From positions 20,806,001-20,870,000 of the forward strand of contig NC_030836.1 in assembly GCF_001704415.2 (NCBI RefSeq): a stretch of 64,000 nucleotides of DNA. Direction: 5' to 3'. Below, in pieces: positions 22,606 to 32,962 of the stretch. The translations under genes and the position numbers were made by a program. Within the stretch, counting starts at the first letter, position 1. Every line of letters begins with the position of its first letter. The notes under the pieces are model-generated. The model was given only the letters and a program-made list of their open reading frames with translations, ran no database searches and had not been told where the DNA came from. The DNA comes from Capra hircus (taxonomy: Eukaryota > Chordata > Mammalia > Artiodactyla > Bovidae).

Positions 22606-22735
22606 TCAATGTTGTTCATTCGTGAAGTCATGTCCAACTCTTTGTAACCCTATGGACTACAGTGTGCCAGGCTTCCCTGTCCTTCACTATCTCCTAGAGT
22701 TTGCTTAAACTCAAGTCCATTAAGACAAAGATGCT
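22606..22735 (-). mobile_element. BovB 3' terminal fragment, antisense
   Basis: GTTGTTCATTCGTGAAGTCA, then GCCAGGCTTCCCTGTCCTTC and AGAGTTTGCTTAAACTCA: the last ~130 bp of BovB on the minus strand, diverged. Confidence 0.82.
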
Positions 22736-23304
22736 ATCCAACTACAGCAGAGATAATCAAGCGGTAATTTGTTCTTGCATTAAGAATAGATATGATGCAT
22801 TGTTAAGTGTTATGATTAACTTCCAAATGTTTTAGCTTGACATAGTTGATAGAAAAACTAATTTTCTTTGCATAGAACTTTTCAACCTTTCTGACTATTG
22901 ATACTCTTCAAATATTTTGTTGCACGTTTCAAATCCCACAGAAATTTTCTTGACACCTCAAATTGGAATCACTTCTTATTTTCGATTTCTTTTCACACGG
23001 CACTTTCTGATATGAATTTCTTAGTGAACCTTGCCTTGTATAGTATTTCATTGTATATCCACCTGTCTTGCTATTCAGATAGGATGCTTCTTCAAGGAAT
23101 AAATAATGTTCTTTCTTTTTCCCATCGTTTCCTTTTTTATCAATTTGCTGTCTTGGACAAAACTGATTATCTTCATATAATTTAAAAAACTGCAGATGTA
23201 TATTCATACTAATAACACTAACAACATACAGATAGAACTAAGTAAAGTGCTTACTTAAGACAGTAATCCAAGCCAAACTTTTTATATTGGTGGTGATATT
23301 GTAG
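22736..23304. other. Unassigned AT-rich spacer
   Basis: About 570 bp. It contains two opposed ORFs of about 90 codons (22,898-23,207) with low-complexity, AT-driven composition and no similarity. Confidence 0.5.
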
Positions 23305-23515
23305 TTTATTCAATTAATGTTTATTGGGCTCTTACCAGGTACCAAGTTCTTACAGAATGCTGGGGCTCTGGTGGTTAACAAGATTGACTTAATCCATCTT
23401 CCAGTTGAATTTGGATGTCAAGTAGCAGAGAATGATTGCATTGTATTATAATTTTTGTTGCTTCCATAACAAATTACTACAAAAATAGCAGCTTAAAGTA
23501 TACAGATTCATTTTG
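23305..23515. repeat. Ancient repeat fragments (unresolved)
   Basis: AATGTTTATTGGGCTCTTAC and GAATGCTGGGGCTCTGGTGG recall the 'TTTATTGAGC...ATGTGCCAGG' pattern of old mammalian repeats. From about 23,455, TTGCTTCCATAACAAATTAC resembles the antisense 3' edge of MLT1-type LTRs. Both calls are weak. Confidence 0.35.
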
Positions 23516-23655
23516 CTATTTGCTAGATTGCAACTGCAAATTTGAGAATCATTGACATTGAAAGTAGTTAAAGTGATAAGAATGATAGTGTCATACAAAG
23601 AGGTCCTATGGCACATTTATAAAAAAATTCAGATGTTAATAATTATAGAAAAATA

Positions 23656-23804
23656 GAGGACTTCTCTCACGGTCCAGTGGCTAAGACTCCATGCTCCCTT
23701 TGCAGGGGCCCAGTTTCGATTCCTCGTCAGGGAACTAGATCCCACATGCAGTAACTAAGAGTTCACATGCCGCCACTAAGACCTAGCAGAGCCAAATGAA
23801 TTTC
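23656..23804 (+). mobile_element. CHR-type tRNA-derived SINE
   Basis: ACTTCTCTCACGGTCCAGTG (box A region), GTTTCGATTCC (box B, 23,713-23,723), AGGGAACTAGATCCCACATG and a CAGAGCCAAATGAAT end fit the cetartiodactyl CHR SINE, a family separate from Bov-tA. It is the only copy I recognise in the window. Confidence 0.85.
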
Positions 23805-24002
23805 TTTTTTAAAGAGAACTATAAAGATATAGAAAGGAATAACCCATGAGGTAAAAGGAAAATTAGTGTGTGTTGTGTCCTTGGAATCATACGAAATTTG
23901 AAATGTATTCCTCTAGTACAAAACAATGAGGATTTGAGTGCCATTAATTTTATTTTATTTTTAGAAGCATACTTTTGTGATATTCAATTTCATTACCTGC
24001 GC

Positions 24003-24228
24003 TGTGTGCTATGCTTAGTTGCTCATTTGTGTCTGACTCTGCGAGCCCATGGACTGTAGCCTGCCAGGCTCCTCTGAGAATGGAGATTCTCCAGGCAAGC
24101 ATACTAGAGTGGGTTGCCATGCTCTACTCCAGGGGATCTTCCCCAGGGGATCTTCCCCAACCCAGGGATTGAACCCAGGTCTCTCGCATTGCAGGTAGAT
24201 TCTTTACTGTCTGAGCTACCAGGGAAGC
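24003..24228 (-). mobile_element. Bov-tA SINE, antisense, with 14 bp internal duplication
   Basis: A full head-plus-BovA unit on the minus strand. AGGGGATCTTCCCC occurs twice in tandem (24,131-24,144 and 24,145-24,158) where other copies have it once, a private slippage duplication at the head/body joint. Confidence 0.92.
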
Positions 24229-24873
24229 ACTGGGAGCCTTGAAATTTATCTTGCCTTTAGGTCTTGCATCAAGTTTTTTGAAACATTCCTTTTTTTAATG
24301 GTCTTGCTTTTAAAAATTTATTTTTATTCATCGTTATTGTATTTATTTCCTCATTTTAGTGTGAGAGATTATATTATTTTCCATTATCAGCTGATTTAGA
24401 AAAAAAATTATGATGTCATCAAGCTCCCATGTTTTCTCTTCATTTGTTACCTATATCTGTCTCCTCTTTCTAATAATAATAGAGACTGGAGGGTTTTATA
24501 AATAATATCATTATCAAAGAATAACAAAGCGCTGTCTTTTTTGACTATTTAAATTGATTATTTTATTTTCTTCTCTTAAAATAGTAGTTGCCTAAAACAA
24601 AGATGACTAATAATTCTGATTGCAGGTGTTTGTATTTTAGTCTTGCTAGTTATAAAAATAGAATTATCATTTGAATATTAAGTAGGCATGCAGAAAACTT
24701 TGCTTATGGAACTTATTCATGTTTAAACTGGTCACCTCTGTGACAGCTTGAATTACTGTTCCTAGTCAGTTCTTGCCTTTGTTATAAAAGGACTATACCT
24801 CCCTGCCCATTGTAATTTGACTTGCAGTGCCTCCTTGTGGAAGAATATATACCTGGGCTCCATGAACAAGGTA
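24229..24873. other. Unassigned AT-rich spacer
   Basis: About 640 bp with no recognised element. Confidence 0.5.
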
Positions 24874-25068
24874 TGCGCAGTCGCTAAGTTGTGTCTGACT
24901 CGTTGCAACCCCACAGACTGTAGCCTGCCAGGCTCCTCTGTCCACGGAATTTTGTGGAATGCCATGTCTTTCTCCAGGGGATCTTTCAGACCCAGAGATC
25001 TAACTCACATCTGGCTGTTTCTTCTGCATAGGCAGGCAGATTCTTTACCACCTGAGCCACATACAACT
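24874..25068 (-). mobile_element. Bov-tA SINE, antisense, internal deletion
   Basis: The BovA body starts GCGCAGTCGCTAAGTTGTGT and the tRNA-like head ends near ACCACCTGAGCCACAT. The AGGCAAGAATACTGGAGTGG block usual in the middle is missing. Confidence 0.88.
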
Positions 25069-25715
25069 TGCTCTGGTTAATAAAAGATGAGCAGAGAAGA
25101 TCTTATAAAACATCTGAGTGGAACTTGAAGTCACAGCAAGATTCTGCCAAGATTCATTTTTCCCTCCGACACAAAAACAGTTGATTCAAAATCAGGGCTG
25201 CTTTTCCAGTCTGGATCTTACAGCAGAATTGAAAAGAGAGACGTTGAATCACAGCCAACTCACAGTACAATGGACTATGCAAAAGTAATTAACTTTTATT
25301 GCCACAGAGATTTCACACTTGTTTCTTCCTCCAATATATATCCTAGTAAAAGTTGACTTCTATAACTATTCTTTCCATTTTATTTAAACTTTCATCGGGA
25401 GTCACTAGCAAACTTCCTGAGGGTTGTTGTATGTATGCCCATATAGTTATATATTTCTTCCTCAATTTATTGATTAAATGAATTGCATTCATAGTAAGTT
25501 AAATTAACCTTGAGGTATGAAATGTAATAAAATACTTCTGTACATTTCCTTGGTCTGAATAAGCATTGCACTGTGAAATTTATTGAAAACACCACTCAAA
25601 TCTAGCTAAAACAACATCCTGAAAAGGGGTTGCTAGATTCCTATCTTCTTCCCCATTCTTAAAGAAATAATTGAAAAACTAGAAATATCTTGAAAATAAA
25701 TAGAACATTTTGAGG
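25069..25715. other. Unassigned AT-rich spacer
   Basis: About 650 bp with no recognised element. Confidence 0.5.
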
Positions 25716-25758
25716 ACAAGTGTCCTAGTCAGTTCAGACTGCTAAAATGCCACAAACT

Positions 25759-25928
25759 AGTGAAAGTGAAAGTCATTCAGTTGTATCTGACTCTCAGAAT
25801 TCTCCAGGCCAGAATACTGGAGTGGGTAGCCTTTCCCTTCTCCAGGGGATCTTCCCAACCCAGGGATCAAACCAGGTCTCCCTCATTGCAGACAGATTCC
25901 TTACCAGCTGAGCTACCAAGGAAGCCCC
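25759..25928 (-). mobile_element. Bov-tA SINE inside the MLT1 LTR, antisense
   Basis: The minus strand shows a GGGGCTTCCTTGGTAGCTCA head followed by GGGAAGATCCCCTGGAGAAG and a shortened BovA body. Its flanks (CACAAACTAGTG and CATAGACTGGTG, 9 of 12) may be an aged target-site duplication of LTR sequence. Confidence 0.9.
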
Positions 25929-26109
25929 ATAGACTGGTGCCTTAAGTTTATTTCCCCACAGTTCTGGAGACTGGAAATCTGAGATCAGGGTGATGGCATG
26001 ACTGGGTTTTGTTGAGGATCCCCGCAGTCTGGAATATGGCTGCCTTCTCACTATGTGTTCACAAAATGAAGACAAAGATCTCTCTCCCCGCCTTCTTATA
26101 AGGACACTT

Positions 26110-26350
26110 ATGCCATCATGGGGCTTCCCTGGTTGCTCAGATGGTAAAGAATCTGCCTGCAATGTGGGAGACCTAGGTTCAATCCTTGTTTTGGGAAGAT
26201 CCCCTGGAGAAGGAAACAGCTACTCATTCCAGTATTCTTGCCTGGAGAATTCCATGGACAGAGGAGCCTGGCAGCCTACACAGTCCATGGGATCACAAAG
26301 GGTTGGATACCACTGAGAAACTTTCACTTTCACTTTTTCATGCCATCATG
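26110..26350 (+). mobile_element. Bov-tA SINE with perfect target-site duplication
   Basis: GGGCTTCCCTGGTTGCTCAG head, GGTTCAATCC box B, BovA body, and a CTTTCACTTTCACTTTT tail. It lies between perfect 11 bp copies ATGCCATCATG (26,110-26,120 and 26,340-26,350). It is inserted in the LTR in the orientation opposite to the other SINE there. Confidence 0.96.
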
Positions 26351-26535
26351 AGGGCCCCACCCTCATGACTTCATCTGACCCTAGTTACCTCACAAAGACC
26401 CCATCTCCCAATACCACGGCACTGAGGGGGACAGTTAGGGCCTCAACATATAAATTCGGGAGAAACACAAATTCAGTCCATAGCAACAGGAAACAATGAT
26501 TATGATTAAAATGCAAAGAGGATGGAATGGTTGTA

Positions 26536-26773
26536 GAGAAAACTGAGCTTCCCAGGTGGCAGTAGTAGGAAAGAAACTGCCTGCCAATGCAGGGGTCACA
26601 GGAGATGCGGGCTTGAGCCCTGGGTGGGGAGGATCCCCTGGAGAAGGAAATGGCAACCCAGTATTCATGCCTGGGAAAGACCATGGACAGAGGAACCTGG
26701 TGGGCTACAGCCCATGGGGTCACAAAGAGTCGGACACAACTGAAGTGACTTAGCACGCACACATGAGAAAATT
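26536..26773 (+). mobile_element. Bov-tA SINE, sense
   Basis: GCTTCCCAGGTGGCAGTAGT head with the box B region (GGCTTGAGCCC), BovA body and a GACTTAGCACGCACACAT tail. GAGAAAACT (26,536-26,544) and GAGAAAATT (26,765-26,773) form a probable target-site duplication. Confidence 0.92.
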
Positions 26774-27254
26774 CTGTGTTTCAAAGCAAACGGGAAAACA
26801 AGTTTCAAGAATATATCATGCCCAGAAGAACTGGACAGAACCAGATAAGCTAGGATAGGATTAGACCAGGAGAAAGTGACTTTCTGGAGCCTCTTTCCAA
26901 TCAAGAACAAAGAATGAACGATCTCAGGCTAGAGAGGCGGTGCTGAGTCACGTTAGGCAAACCGTGAGAATCAGGAAGAAGGTAGCACTGAAGATAAACA
27001 CTGGGTGCTCTGTATTTACTCATTCTTCATTTCTCTGAAAAAAACAAAAACAAACAAACAAAAAAAACCCCAGATCTCATGATACTTCTACTGTCCCAAA
27101 GAGATCACAATCAAAAAATTTGAAACGAGGAACTCAACACATGAATAATTGAAAAAATTCTCTATGAATAGCAAAACTGCCACCCAAAGGAAAAGGTACT
27201 GCCACAAGCAAAGTTAGACATTTTTTTTTTTTAATAAATATAATGACAGGTATA
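26774..27254. other. Unassigned spacer
   Basis: About 480 bp. It holds a short (CAAA)n/A-rich patch at 27,038-27,067 and a T-run at 27,222-27,232. Nothing else recognised. Confidence 0.5.
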
Positions 27255-27484
27255 ACAACAGGGGCTTCCGAGGTGGCTCAGTAGTAAAGGATCTGTCTGC
27301 CAGTGCAGCAGACATAGGAGATGCGGGTTCAATCCCTGGGTGAGAAAGATGCATTGGAAAAGGAAATTGCAACTTCTGGTATTCTTGCCTGGGAAATCTC
27401 ACAGACAGAGGAGTGGGGTGGCAAAGAGTCGGAAATGACTGAGTGCACCACACACACACACACACACACACACGACAACAGGGG
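27255..27484 (+). mobile_element. Bov-tA SINE with (CA)n tail and perfect target-site duplication
   Basis: Head, box B (GGTTCAATCCC), a shortened body and a (CA)n tail at about 27,449-27,473. It lies between perfect 10 bp copies ACAACAGGGG (27,255-27,264 and 27,475-27,484). The CA tail sits inside the insertion, so the microsatellite grew from the SINE tail. Confidence 0.96.
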
Positions 27485-28085
27485 TGATAGTAGTTGTAGC
27501 AGTCACAATAGTAGTGATGGCTAACAATTACTGAGTTATTTATACGTGCCTACATCTAGTCAAGGCTATGGTTTTTCCTGTGGTCATGTATGGATGTGAG
27601 AGTTGGACTGTGAAGAAAGCTGAGAGCCAAAGAATTGATGCTTTTGAACTATGGTGTTGGAGAAGACACTTGAGAGTCCCTTGGACTGCAAGAAGATCCA
27701 ACCAGTCCATTCTGAAGATCAGCCCTGGGCTTTCTTTGGAAGGAATGATGCTAAATCTGAAACTCCAGTACTTGGGCCACCTCATGCGAAGAGTTGACTC
27801 ATTGGAAAAGACTCTGATGCTGGGAGGGATTGGGGGCAGGAGGAGAAGGGGATGACAGAGGATGAGATGGCTGGATGGCATCACGGACTCGATGGACGTG
27901 AGTCTGAGTGAACTCCGGGAGTTGGTGATGGACAGGGAGGCCTGGCGTGCTGCGATTCATGGAGTCGCAAAGAGTCAGACACGACTGAGCAATTGAACTG
28001 AACTGAACATCCTTCTAAGCCCTTTAGAGATATTAATTTTATGTTTTATTTAATCATCTTACAGACTGAGATATACTACATGCAT
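27485..28085 (-). mobile_element. MIR remnant interrupted by BovB
   Basis: AGTGATGGCTAACAATTACT..TTATTTATACGTGCC on the left and TTCTAAGCCCTTTAGAGATA..TTATTTAATCATCTTACAGA on the right are consecutive pieces of an antisense MIR. The BovB at 27,556-28,008 separates them. Confidence 0.7.
27556..28008 (+). mobile_element. BovB LINE 3' fragment, sense, nested in MIR
   Basis: The C-terminal coding part and terminus of BovB (CTAGTCAAGGCTATGG to TTGAACTGAACTGAAC). Its coding trace retains CESWTVKKAESQRIDAFELW and KLQYLGHLMRRVDSLEKTLM, with a frameshift after GGRRRRG. ACATC repeats at both edges (27,552 and 28,007), a minimal target-site duplication. Confidence 0.92.
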
Positions 28086-29033
28086 GAAATTATCAGCAAT
28101 GAGAAAAAAAAACTCTCCCAAAATGAATATTTTATTTTTGAAGTTAAATAGATACAAACATTATGCATATATATGCTGATTAGAATGGACCAGATAAAGA
28201 GCAAATTGCAGATTTAGAACTTGTCAAGGATTTATAGTAGAATGTATATTAAGGGAAAAAGAAGTGCAGAATATTAAAGCAAGTTGAGGAAAGTTGGAAG
28301 GTAACTGCTTTTCATAGTAAGGTAAACCTCATGTTTATTCACCATACTGAGACTAGAAACAAAAATTGTTTTTGTTAACTTTTACAAGTGTTCGCTCTAG
28401 TACCATCTCCATGAGAATTTCAACGTATGGTTTTCCTTTAACTCTTCCACTACTTCTCTTTCAAGGAACGGACTTGATTTTTAATAACATTAGTTTCCAT
28501 CATGTGAATCTGAGTTTTTACATCTTTTTTTTTTTTTTGGTATTCATTGTTTTCCTTTGCTTTTTCCAATCCCTGATTTTAATTGAGTCTGTGTTAATTC
28601 AACTCCAGAAAAAAAAAATCAGGCCATAAGCATTTCTCGTGCTTTGGCAAACAAACAGGCATAAGGCATTCATAAGTAGATAAAGCAAAAATAGCAAAAT
28701 TATAGCAAGTGTTGAACTTCGTGGCAGACACATGGGTATTCACTATATTTTTCTTAAAAGAGCTCTGAAAATTTTAGTAAAAAAATTTCAGAAAACTATC
28801 ACATCACTTATTTATTCTCTTACTGTCTTCAGGCGTACATTTATAAAGGTGCCCATTGTTACTATCTGCTCTTCAATAAAGACTCAAAAAACGCCTTTTA
28901 AGGAAAAGTAAAAGAAAAGTAGCAATTTCTTCTTTTGTGACTTATGAATGAATGATCAGAAAAGGACTGCACTGTTAACCATTATCTTTTCTTCTAGAAA
29001 TGGAAAAGAGCTTCCTTGCCCTCTGGTTTCTGT
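28086..29033. other. Unassigned AT-rich spacer
   Basis: About 950 bp with T-runs (28,525-28,539) and A-runs. The 87-codon ORF at 28,366 is driven by the poly(T) run (Phe-rich) and is not credible. Confidence 0.5.
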
Positions 29034-29226
29034 AAGGACTTCCCTGGTGGCTCAGATGATAAAGAATCTGCTTGCAATGCAGGCGACCCATCTTTGATCC
29101 CTGGGTGGGGAAGATCCCCTGAAGAAGGGAATGGCAACCCACTCCAGTATTCTTGCCTGTAGAATCCCATGGACAGAGAAGCCTGGAGGGCTACAATCCA
29201 TGGGGTCGCAAAGAGTGGGACACCAC
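29034..29226 (+). mobile_element. Bov-tA SINE, sense
   Basis: ACTTCCCTGGTGGCTCAGAT head, then GGGAAGATCCCCTGAAGAAG and a BovA body to GCAAAGAGTGGGACACCACT. The tail is lost, so no target-site duplication can be set. Confidence 0.93.
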
Positions 29227-29363
29227 TTGCTGGAAGGGCAAGCAACTATTCGGGGAGCAACCTTTGACAGCAGCGAGTTGGTTGCCCCCTCACTCAGAGA
29301 AAATGGCAAGGAAGAAGAATTAAGCACAACCACCTTGGACCAACTCTGGGTGCAAACAGGTAC

Positions 29364-29610
29364 CAGTTCAGTTCAGTTCAGTCGCTCCGTCGTGTCCGAC
29401 TCTTTGTGACCCCATGAATCGCAGCACACCAGGCCTCCCTGTCCATCACCAACTCCCAGAGTTCACTCAGACTCACGTCCATCGAGTCAGTGATGCCATC
29501 CAGCCATCTCATCCTCGGTCGTCCCCTTCTCCTCCTGCCCCCAATCCCTCCCAGCATCAGAGTCTTTTCCAATGAGTCAACTCTTCAAATGAGGTGGCTA
29601 AGGTACTAAT
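29364..29610 (-). mobile_element. BovB 3' end, antisense, low divergence
   Basis: It starts with three CAGTT repeats of the BovB terminus and runs 245 bp to ATGAGGTGGCTAAGGTACTA. It is cleaner than most BovB copies here. AGGTACCA on the left and AGGTACTA on the right are a candidate short target-site duplication. Confidence 0.93.
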
Positions 29611-29954
29611 CTGACTCTAAAGGATCGCAAAGTTCTTTCTGAGGCTTCCTCAGGGATTCTCATAGATTTTCCCTTTATCGGTCATGAGACACACTATCAG
29701 CCCCCTCTGCTGCCACCACCTGGCTGGATCGGAACTTGCACCTTCTGTCACCAGATGACAATCCGCAAACTCGAAGGACACTGATAACTCCGCCAGCTTG
29801 CCTTCTTCCTGGTGGAAGTTTTCCAGATTGGGACTGAAAATGGGGAGGAGACAGAGGTGTATCTTGTATCTTCAAACCATTATCTTCTTTACAGTCCCTA
29901 AATTTTCTAGAAACTTTTTTTTTTACAACTGATTTACCGTTTTGCTTTATCATA
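29611..29954. other. Unassigned spacer
   Basis: About 340 bp, somewhat GC-richer than its surroundings. Nothing recognised. Confidence 0.45.
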
Positions 29955-30168
29955 TGAGAGACTTTCCTGGTGGTACAGTATAAAGACTCTGGCTGTCAAT
30001 GAAGGAGATGCGGAGGTTCGATTCCCTGGGTTGGGAAGATCCCCTGGAGAAGGAAATGGCAACCCACTCCAGTATTCTTGCCTGGGGAATCCTATGGACA
30101 GGAGTTTGACAGGCTACAGTCCACGGGGTTGCAAAGAGCAAGACACGACTGAGGGACTAAACAACTAT
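29955..30168 (+). mobile_element. Bov-tA SINE, sense
   Basis: ACTTTCCTGGTGGTACAGTA head, GAGGTTCGATTCCCTGGG box B, GGGAAGATCCCCTGGAGAAG, and a BovA body ending GACTGAGGGACTAAACAA. Confidence 0.93.
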
Positions 30169-31037
30169 TATATAAAAAATATTTTATGCATCCAATGTAT
30201 CCTTTAGAAGATTATCTTTCTCAAGAAACATATCCTCATTTTTACTGCAATGGCGATGATAAAAGTTTCCTTATGCAGCTGCTCCCTGGAATACTAACCA
30301 CAGTCCAACCTTAAAGAAAATAGAAAGTTTCTGATAATATTTTTAAATTAACTCCTTTTACCTGGCTTTGGTGTCTAAAAGCAGTTGCCTAAAGCTTTTG
30401 AAAAGGGAAATTGAAGTAAGTGAGTAATAGCTAAAGTAATCTTGTTTAAACTGAGGAAGCTAATTGAAGTTATTTATCTCTTAGATTTCTTAATATTTCT
30501 TTTGTGTTAAAATACCCAACATAGCCACAGGGATGGAAAACCAACAGGTTCTTGTATTGTGATCATAAAAACAATAAAAAGGATATCGGATTTTGAGGCA
30601 AAGATCCTAATGTACAAGTGAAACGAAAGTCACATACATTTGAAATTTTGCTGACTTAAAGTATCGCATTTAAAGTTTTCATATGCTCTCCATTAAGTAT
30701 CTAAGTGAACTATAATACTTTGTATGACTTCATGGTACAGTTTCTATACTTCAGGGTCAAGTCTTTCTGTGCGTAGACATCATTCCTTTCCTAATCAATA
30801 ATTCTTTTATTTATAATTTGAGTTGATAACATAGAATAAAGTTTAAACTTTTATCATTTGAGGATTTTTCATTCCAAGCAGTCATTATGTACCAAAAAGA
30901 TTAAAATAATAGGAAGTTTAAATTTTTCTAGAACACTTCAAATTTTATGTCTTAACCCCTGCATTTTTTGGCTTGTAATTCTTTTCAAGCATATATAAAG
31001 TATGCATATTGGCAGACATAATAGAGATAATTTGATG
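30169..31037. other. Repeat-poor spacer
   Basis: About 870 bp, AT-rich, with no recognised repeat or gene. Confidence 0.5.
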
Positions 31038-31265
31038 CAGTGCTTCTCAAAATTATCATCGTAAGGAACTTGGTAAATGTAGATCCTAACTCAGTAGGCT
31101 TGAGATGGAGCTTGGGACTCAGCATTTCTAAGCAGTTTCCAGGAGATTCTCATCTGCTGATTGTCAGATCATGTCACGAATAGCGAGGACTGATTTGGTA
31201 CAGTGGTTGTCTACCTTGGCTACACACTCAAATGACCAGGGGAATCATTTTAATTGGATCTCAGG
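31038..31265. mobile_element. MER5-like DNA transposon remnants
   Basis: CAGTGCTTCTCAAAATTATC..AGTTTCCAGGAGATTCTCAT recalls a MER5 element in one direction. CAGTGGTTGTCTACCTTGGC..CAAATGACCAGGGGAATCAT recalls one starting again at 31,201. Two fragments, or one rearranged element, of hAT origin. Confidence 0.55.
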
Positions 31266-31401
31266 TGTATGGTATTAAATTTAAAATAACACTTAGTTCA
31301 AAGCATGCATGAATCCAATTTGGGGCATTATTAATTTATTCCTGAACTCACCACTCACTCAACCCAAAGACTAGAATAATGCTTATCATTTATACTTGTA
31401 T

Positions 31402-31543
31402 ATGTAATTCCTGGAGAAGGCAACCCACTCCAATATTCTTGCCTGGAAAATCCTGTGGACGGAGGAGCCTGCTAGGCTGCAGTCCATGGGGTCACACAGA
31501 GTCGAACACGGCTGAAGTGGCATAGCAGCAGCATGTAATTCCT
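31402..31543 (+). mobile_element. BovA monomer SINE with perfect target-site duplication
   Basis: A single BovA unit (GGAGAAGGCAACCCACTCCA to GAAGTGGCATAGCAGCAGC) between perfect 11 bp copies ATGTAATTCCT (31,402-31,412 and 31,533-31,543). The 3' part is that of Bov-A2, so this is a 5'-truncated Bov-A2. Confidence 0.95.
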
Positions 31544-31623
31544 CCCTTATGCCAGTTCCTACATTTTTCAGAGAGAATTACCATTTTGAATTTTGTGTTT
31601 AATCACTCTTTTGCTGTTTTTCA

Positions 31624-31628
<5 letters not shown>

Positions 31629-31660
<32 letters not shown>
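31629..31660. repeat. (AC)n microsatellite
   Basis: About 16 AC units followed by AGACAGACAC. Long and pure enough to be a polymorphic marker. Confidence 0.95.
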
Positions 31661-31663
<3 letters not shown>

Positions 31664-31784
31664 GACACTCCTAAACAACTATTTAAATCTGTCAATTTAA
31701 AACCTAAAATTGCAATCCTCTTGAAAATAATCTCTAGGTTCTTGCATTTTTTGACTCAATATTATTTATATTGATTGATGTGAC

Positions 31785-32100
31785 TGTAGTTTATTCTTTT
31801 GTATTGCTGTTTAAAATTCATTGTATGCAGAGCACACTACTTGGTCATTTCTTCTCTTGGTAACATGCGGATTGTGCCTACATTGCTTTTGCTATTAAAT
31901 TAGTGCTGCTATGAATATTCTTGAAAACATCTACATGCAGATTCCTTAGAAGTTGAAATGCTAAATTCTAGAATATATGCATGTTTAACTTAAAAAATTA
32001 ATGCTCATTTGTTGTCCAAAGTTGATGTTGATCTTATACTATCAGCAAAACTGTATAATATACTGAGTAGAACCACAAACTAGCCAACACCCATTTTTTT
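31785..32100 (-). mobile_element. Ancient L1 3' end, antisense
   Basis: TTAGTGCTGCTATGAATATT, GAAGTTGAAATGCTAAATTC, TTTGTTGTCCAAAGTTGATG and AACTAGCCAACACCCA follow the order of the antisense L1 ORF2 end/3' UTR ('AATGCTGCTATGAACATT...CCAAAGTGGCTG...CCAACACTTG'). Confidence 0.65.
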
Positions 32101-32162
32101 CCAGATAGCTTAATTAATCATACAGAGTTATTTAAAAATTGCCTCTCATTAGGGTCTCAGAT

Positions 32163-32380
32163 GTTAGCTTCTTGGGTGGCTCAGTGGTGAAGAATCCATC
32201 TGCCATTGCAAGAGATGTAGGAGACGTGGATCTGATCCCCGGGTCAGGAAGATCCCCTGAAGGAGGAAGTGACAACCCACTCCAGTATTCTTGCCTGTAA
32301 AATCCTATGGATAGAGGAGCCTGGCAGGCTACAGTCCATGGAGGTCACCAAGAGTCAGATACAATTGAGCACACAAGCAC
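32163..32380 (+). mobile_element. Bov-tA SINE, sense
   Basis: GCTTCTTGGGTGGCTCAGTG head, an extra GAGATGTAGGAGACG segment in the anticodon-side region, GATCCCCGGG, and a BovA body ending ATTGAGCACACAAGCAC. It faces the Bov-A2 90 bp downstream. Confidence 0.92.
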
Positions 32381-32459
32381 TCATAAATAAATGTGGCTTA
32401 TGACCATTAATTTTTGTTTCTCTTTAGTATCATTCATTAAGTTAAATTAGAATTTCTGC

Positions 32460-32710
32460 AGATTTGGGCTGCTGCTAAGTCACTTCAGTCATGTCTGACT
32501 CTGTGCAACCCCATAGACAGCAGCCCACCAGGCTCCCCCATCCCTGGGATTCTCCAGGCATGAACACTGGAGTGGGTTGCCATTTCCTTCCCCAATGCAG
32601 GAAAGTGAAAAGTGAAAGTGAAGTCGCTCAGTCGTGTCCAACTCTTAGCGACTCTATGGACTGCAGGCCACCTGGAGTGCGGTGCCATTGCCTTCTCCGA
32701 GATTTGGGCT
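32460..32710 (-). mobile_element. Bov-A2 SINE with perfect target-site duplication and internal deletion
   Basis: A BovA dimer on the minus strand between perfect 11 bp copies AGATTTGGGCT (32,460-32,470 and 32,700-32,710). The second monomer lacks about 40 bp: GACTGCAGGCCACCTGGAGT joins sequences normally separated by the GTCCATGGGATTTTCC block. Confidence 0.95.
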
Positions 32711-32835
32711 AGGTGTTGTTAATTTTATATTTTTATTTCAAGTTATTGAAATGTGTAGTGAGAAATAAGAAATACTAGTGGAGATGTGTAGGTATGGAAC
32801 GGCAATATGTGGAGCTCCATGAACTTTCACGGTTA

Positions 32836-32962
32836 GACAGCATCACTGACTCAATGGACATGAATTTGAGCAAACTTCTTGGAGATAGTGAAGGACAAGG
32901 GAGCCTGGCGTGGTGCAGTTCATGGGATTGCAAAGAGTTGGACATGACTTAGCAAATGAACA
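32836..32962 (+). mobile_element. BovB 3' terminal fragment, sense
   Basis: CATCACTGACTCAATGGACA to GAGTTGGACATGACTTAGCA: the last ~125 bp of BovB, diverged, with an atypical AAATGAACATCG end. Confidence 0.8.

Larger units (their letters stand above)
25716..26490 (-). mobile_element. MLT1-type LTR (ERVL-MaLR), antisense, split by two SINEs
   Basis: On the minus strand it begins TGCTATGGACTGAATTTGTG and ends CTGACTAGGACA, i.e. TG..CA termini. In between are CTTATAAGAAGGCGGGGAGA and CTCCAGAACTGTGGGGAAAT, the polyadenylation-side pattern of MLT1 LTRs. Five-base flanks ACAAG (25,716-25,720) and ACAGG (26,486-26,490) look like the retroviral-type target duplication. Bov-tA elements at 25,759-25,928 and 26,121-26,339 are inserted in it. 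There are no coding genes, so it is a solo LTR. Confidence 0.82.

Noticed and set aside
22898..23207. Opposed ORFs of 95 and 92 codons
   Set aside because: AT-driven composition with overlapping frames on both strands and no recognisable domain.
24131..24158. 14 bp tandem duplication as a regulatory motif
   Set aside because: Private slippage at the head/body joint of one Bov-tA. Single in all other copies.
26110..26350. tRNA-like sequence with A and B boxes (here and in all Bov-tA heads)
   Set aside because: The heads are SINE promoters. The cloverleaf pairing is decayed and each is continuous with a BovA body.
28366..28629. 87-codon ORF with a hydrophobic Phe-rich stretch resembling a membrane protein
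   Set aside because: The Phe run is a translated poly(T) tract. Flanks show no coding character.
31629..31660. Regular array considered as CRISPR-like
   Set aside because: Simple AC dinucleotide repeat with no spacers. No direct-repeat/spacer array exists anywhere in the window.
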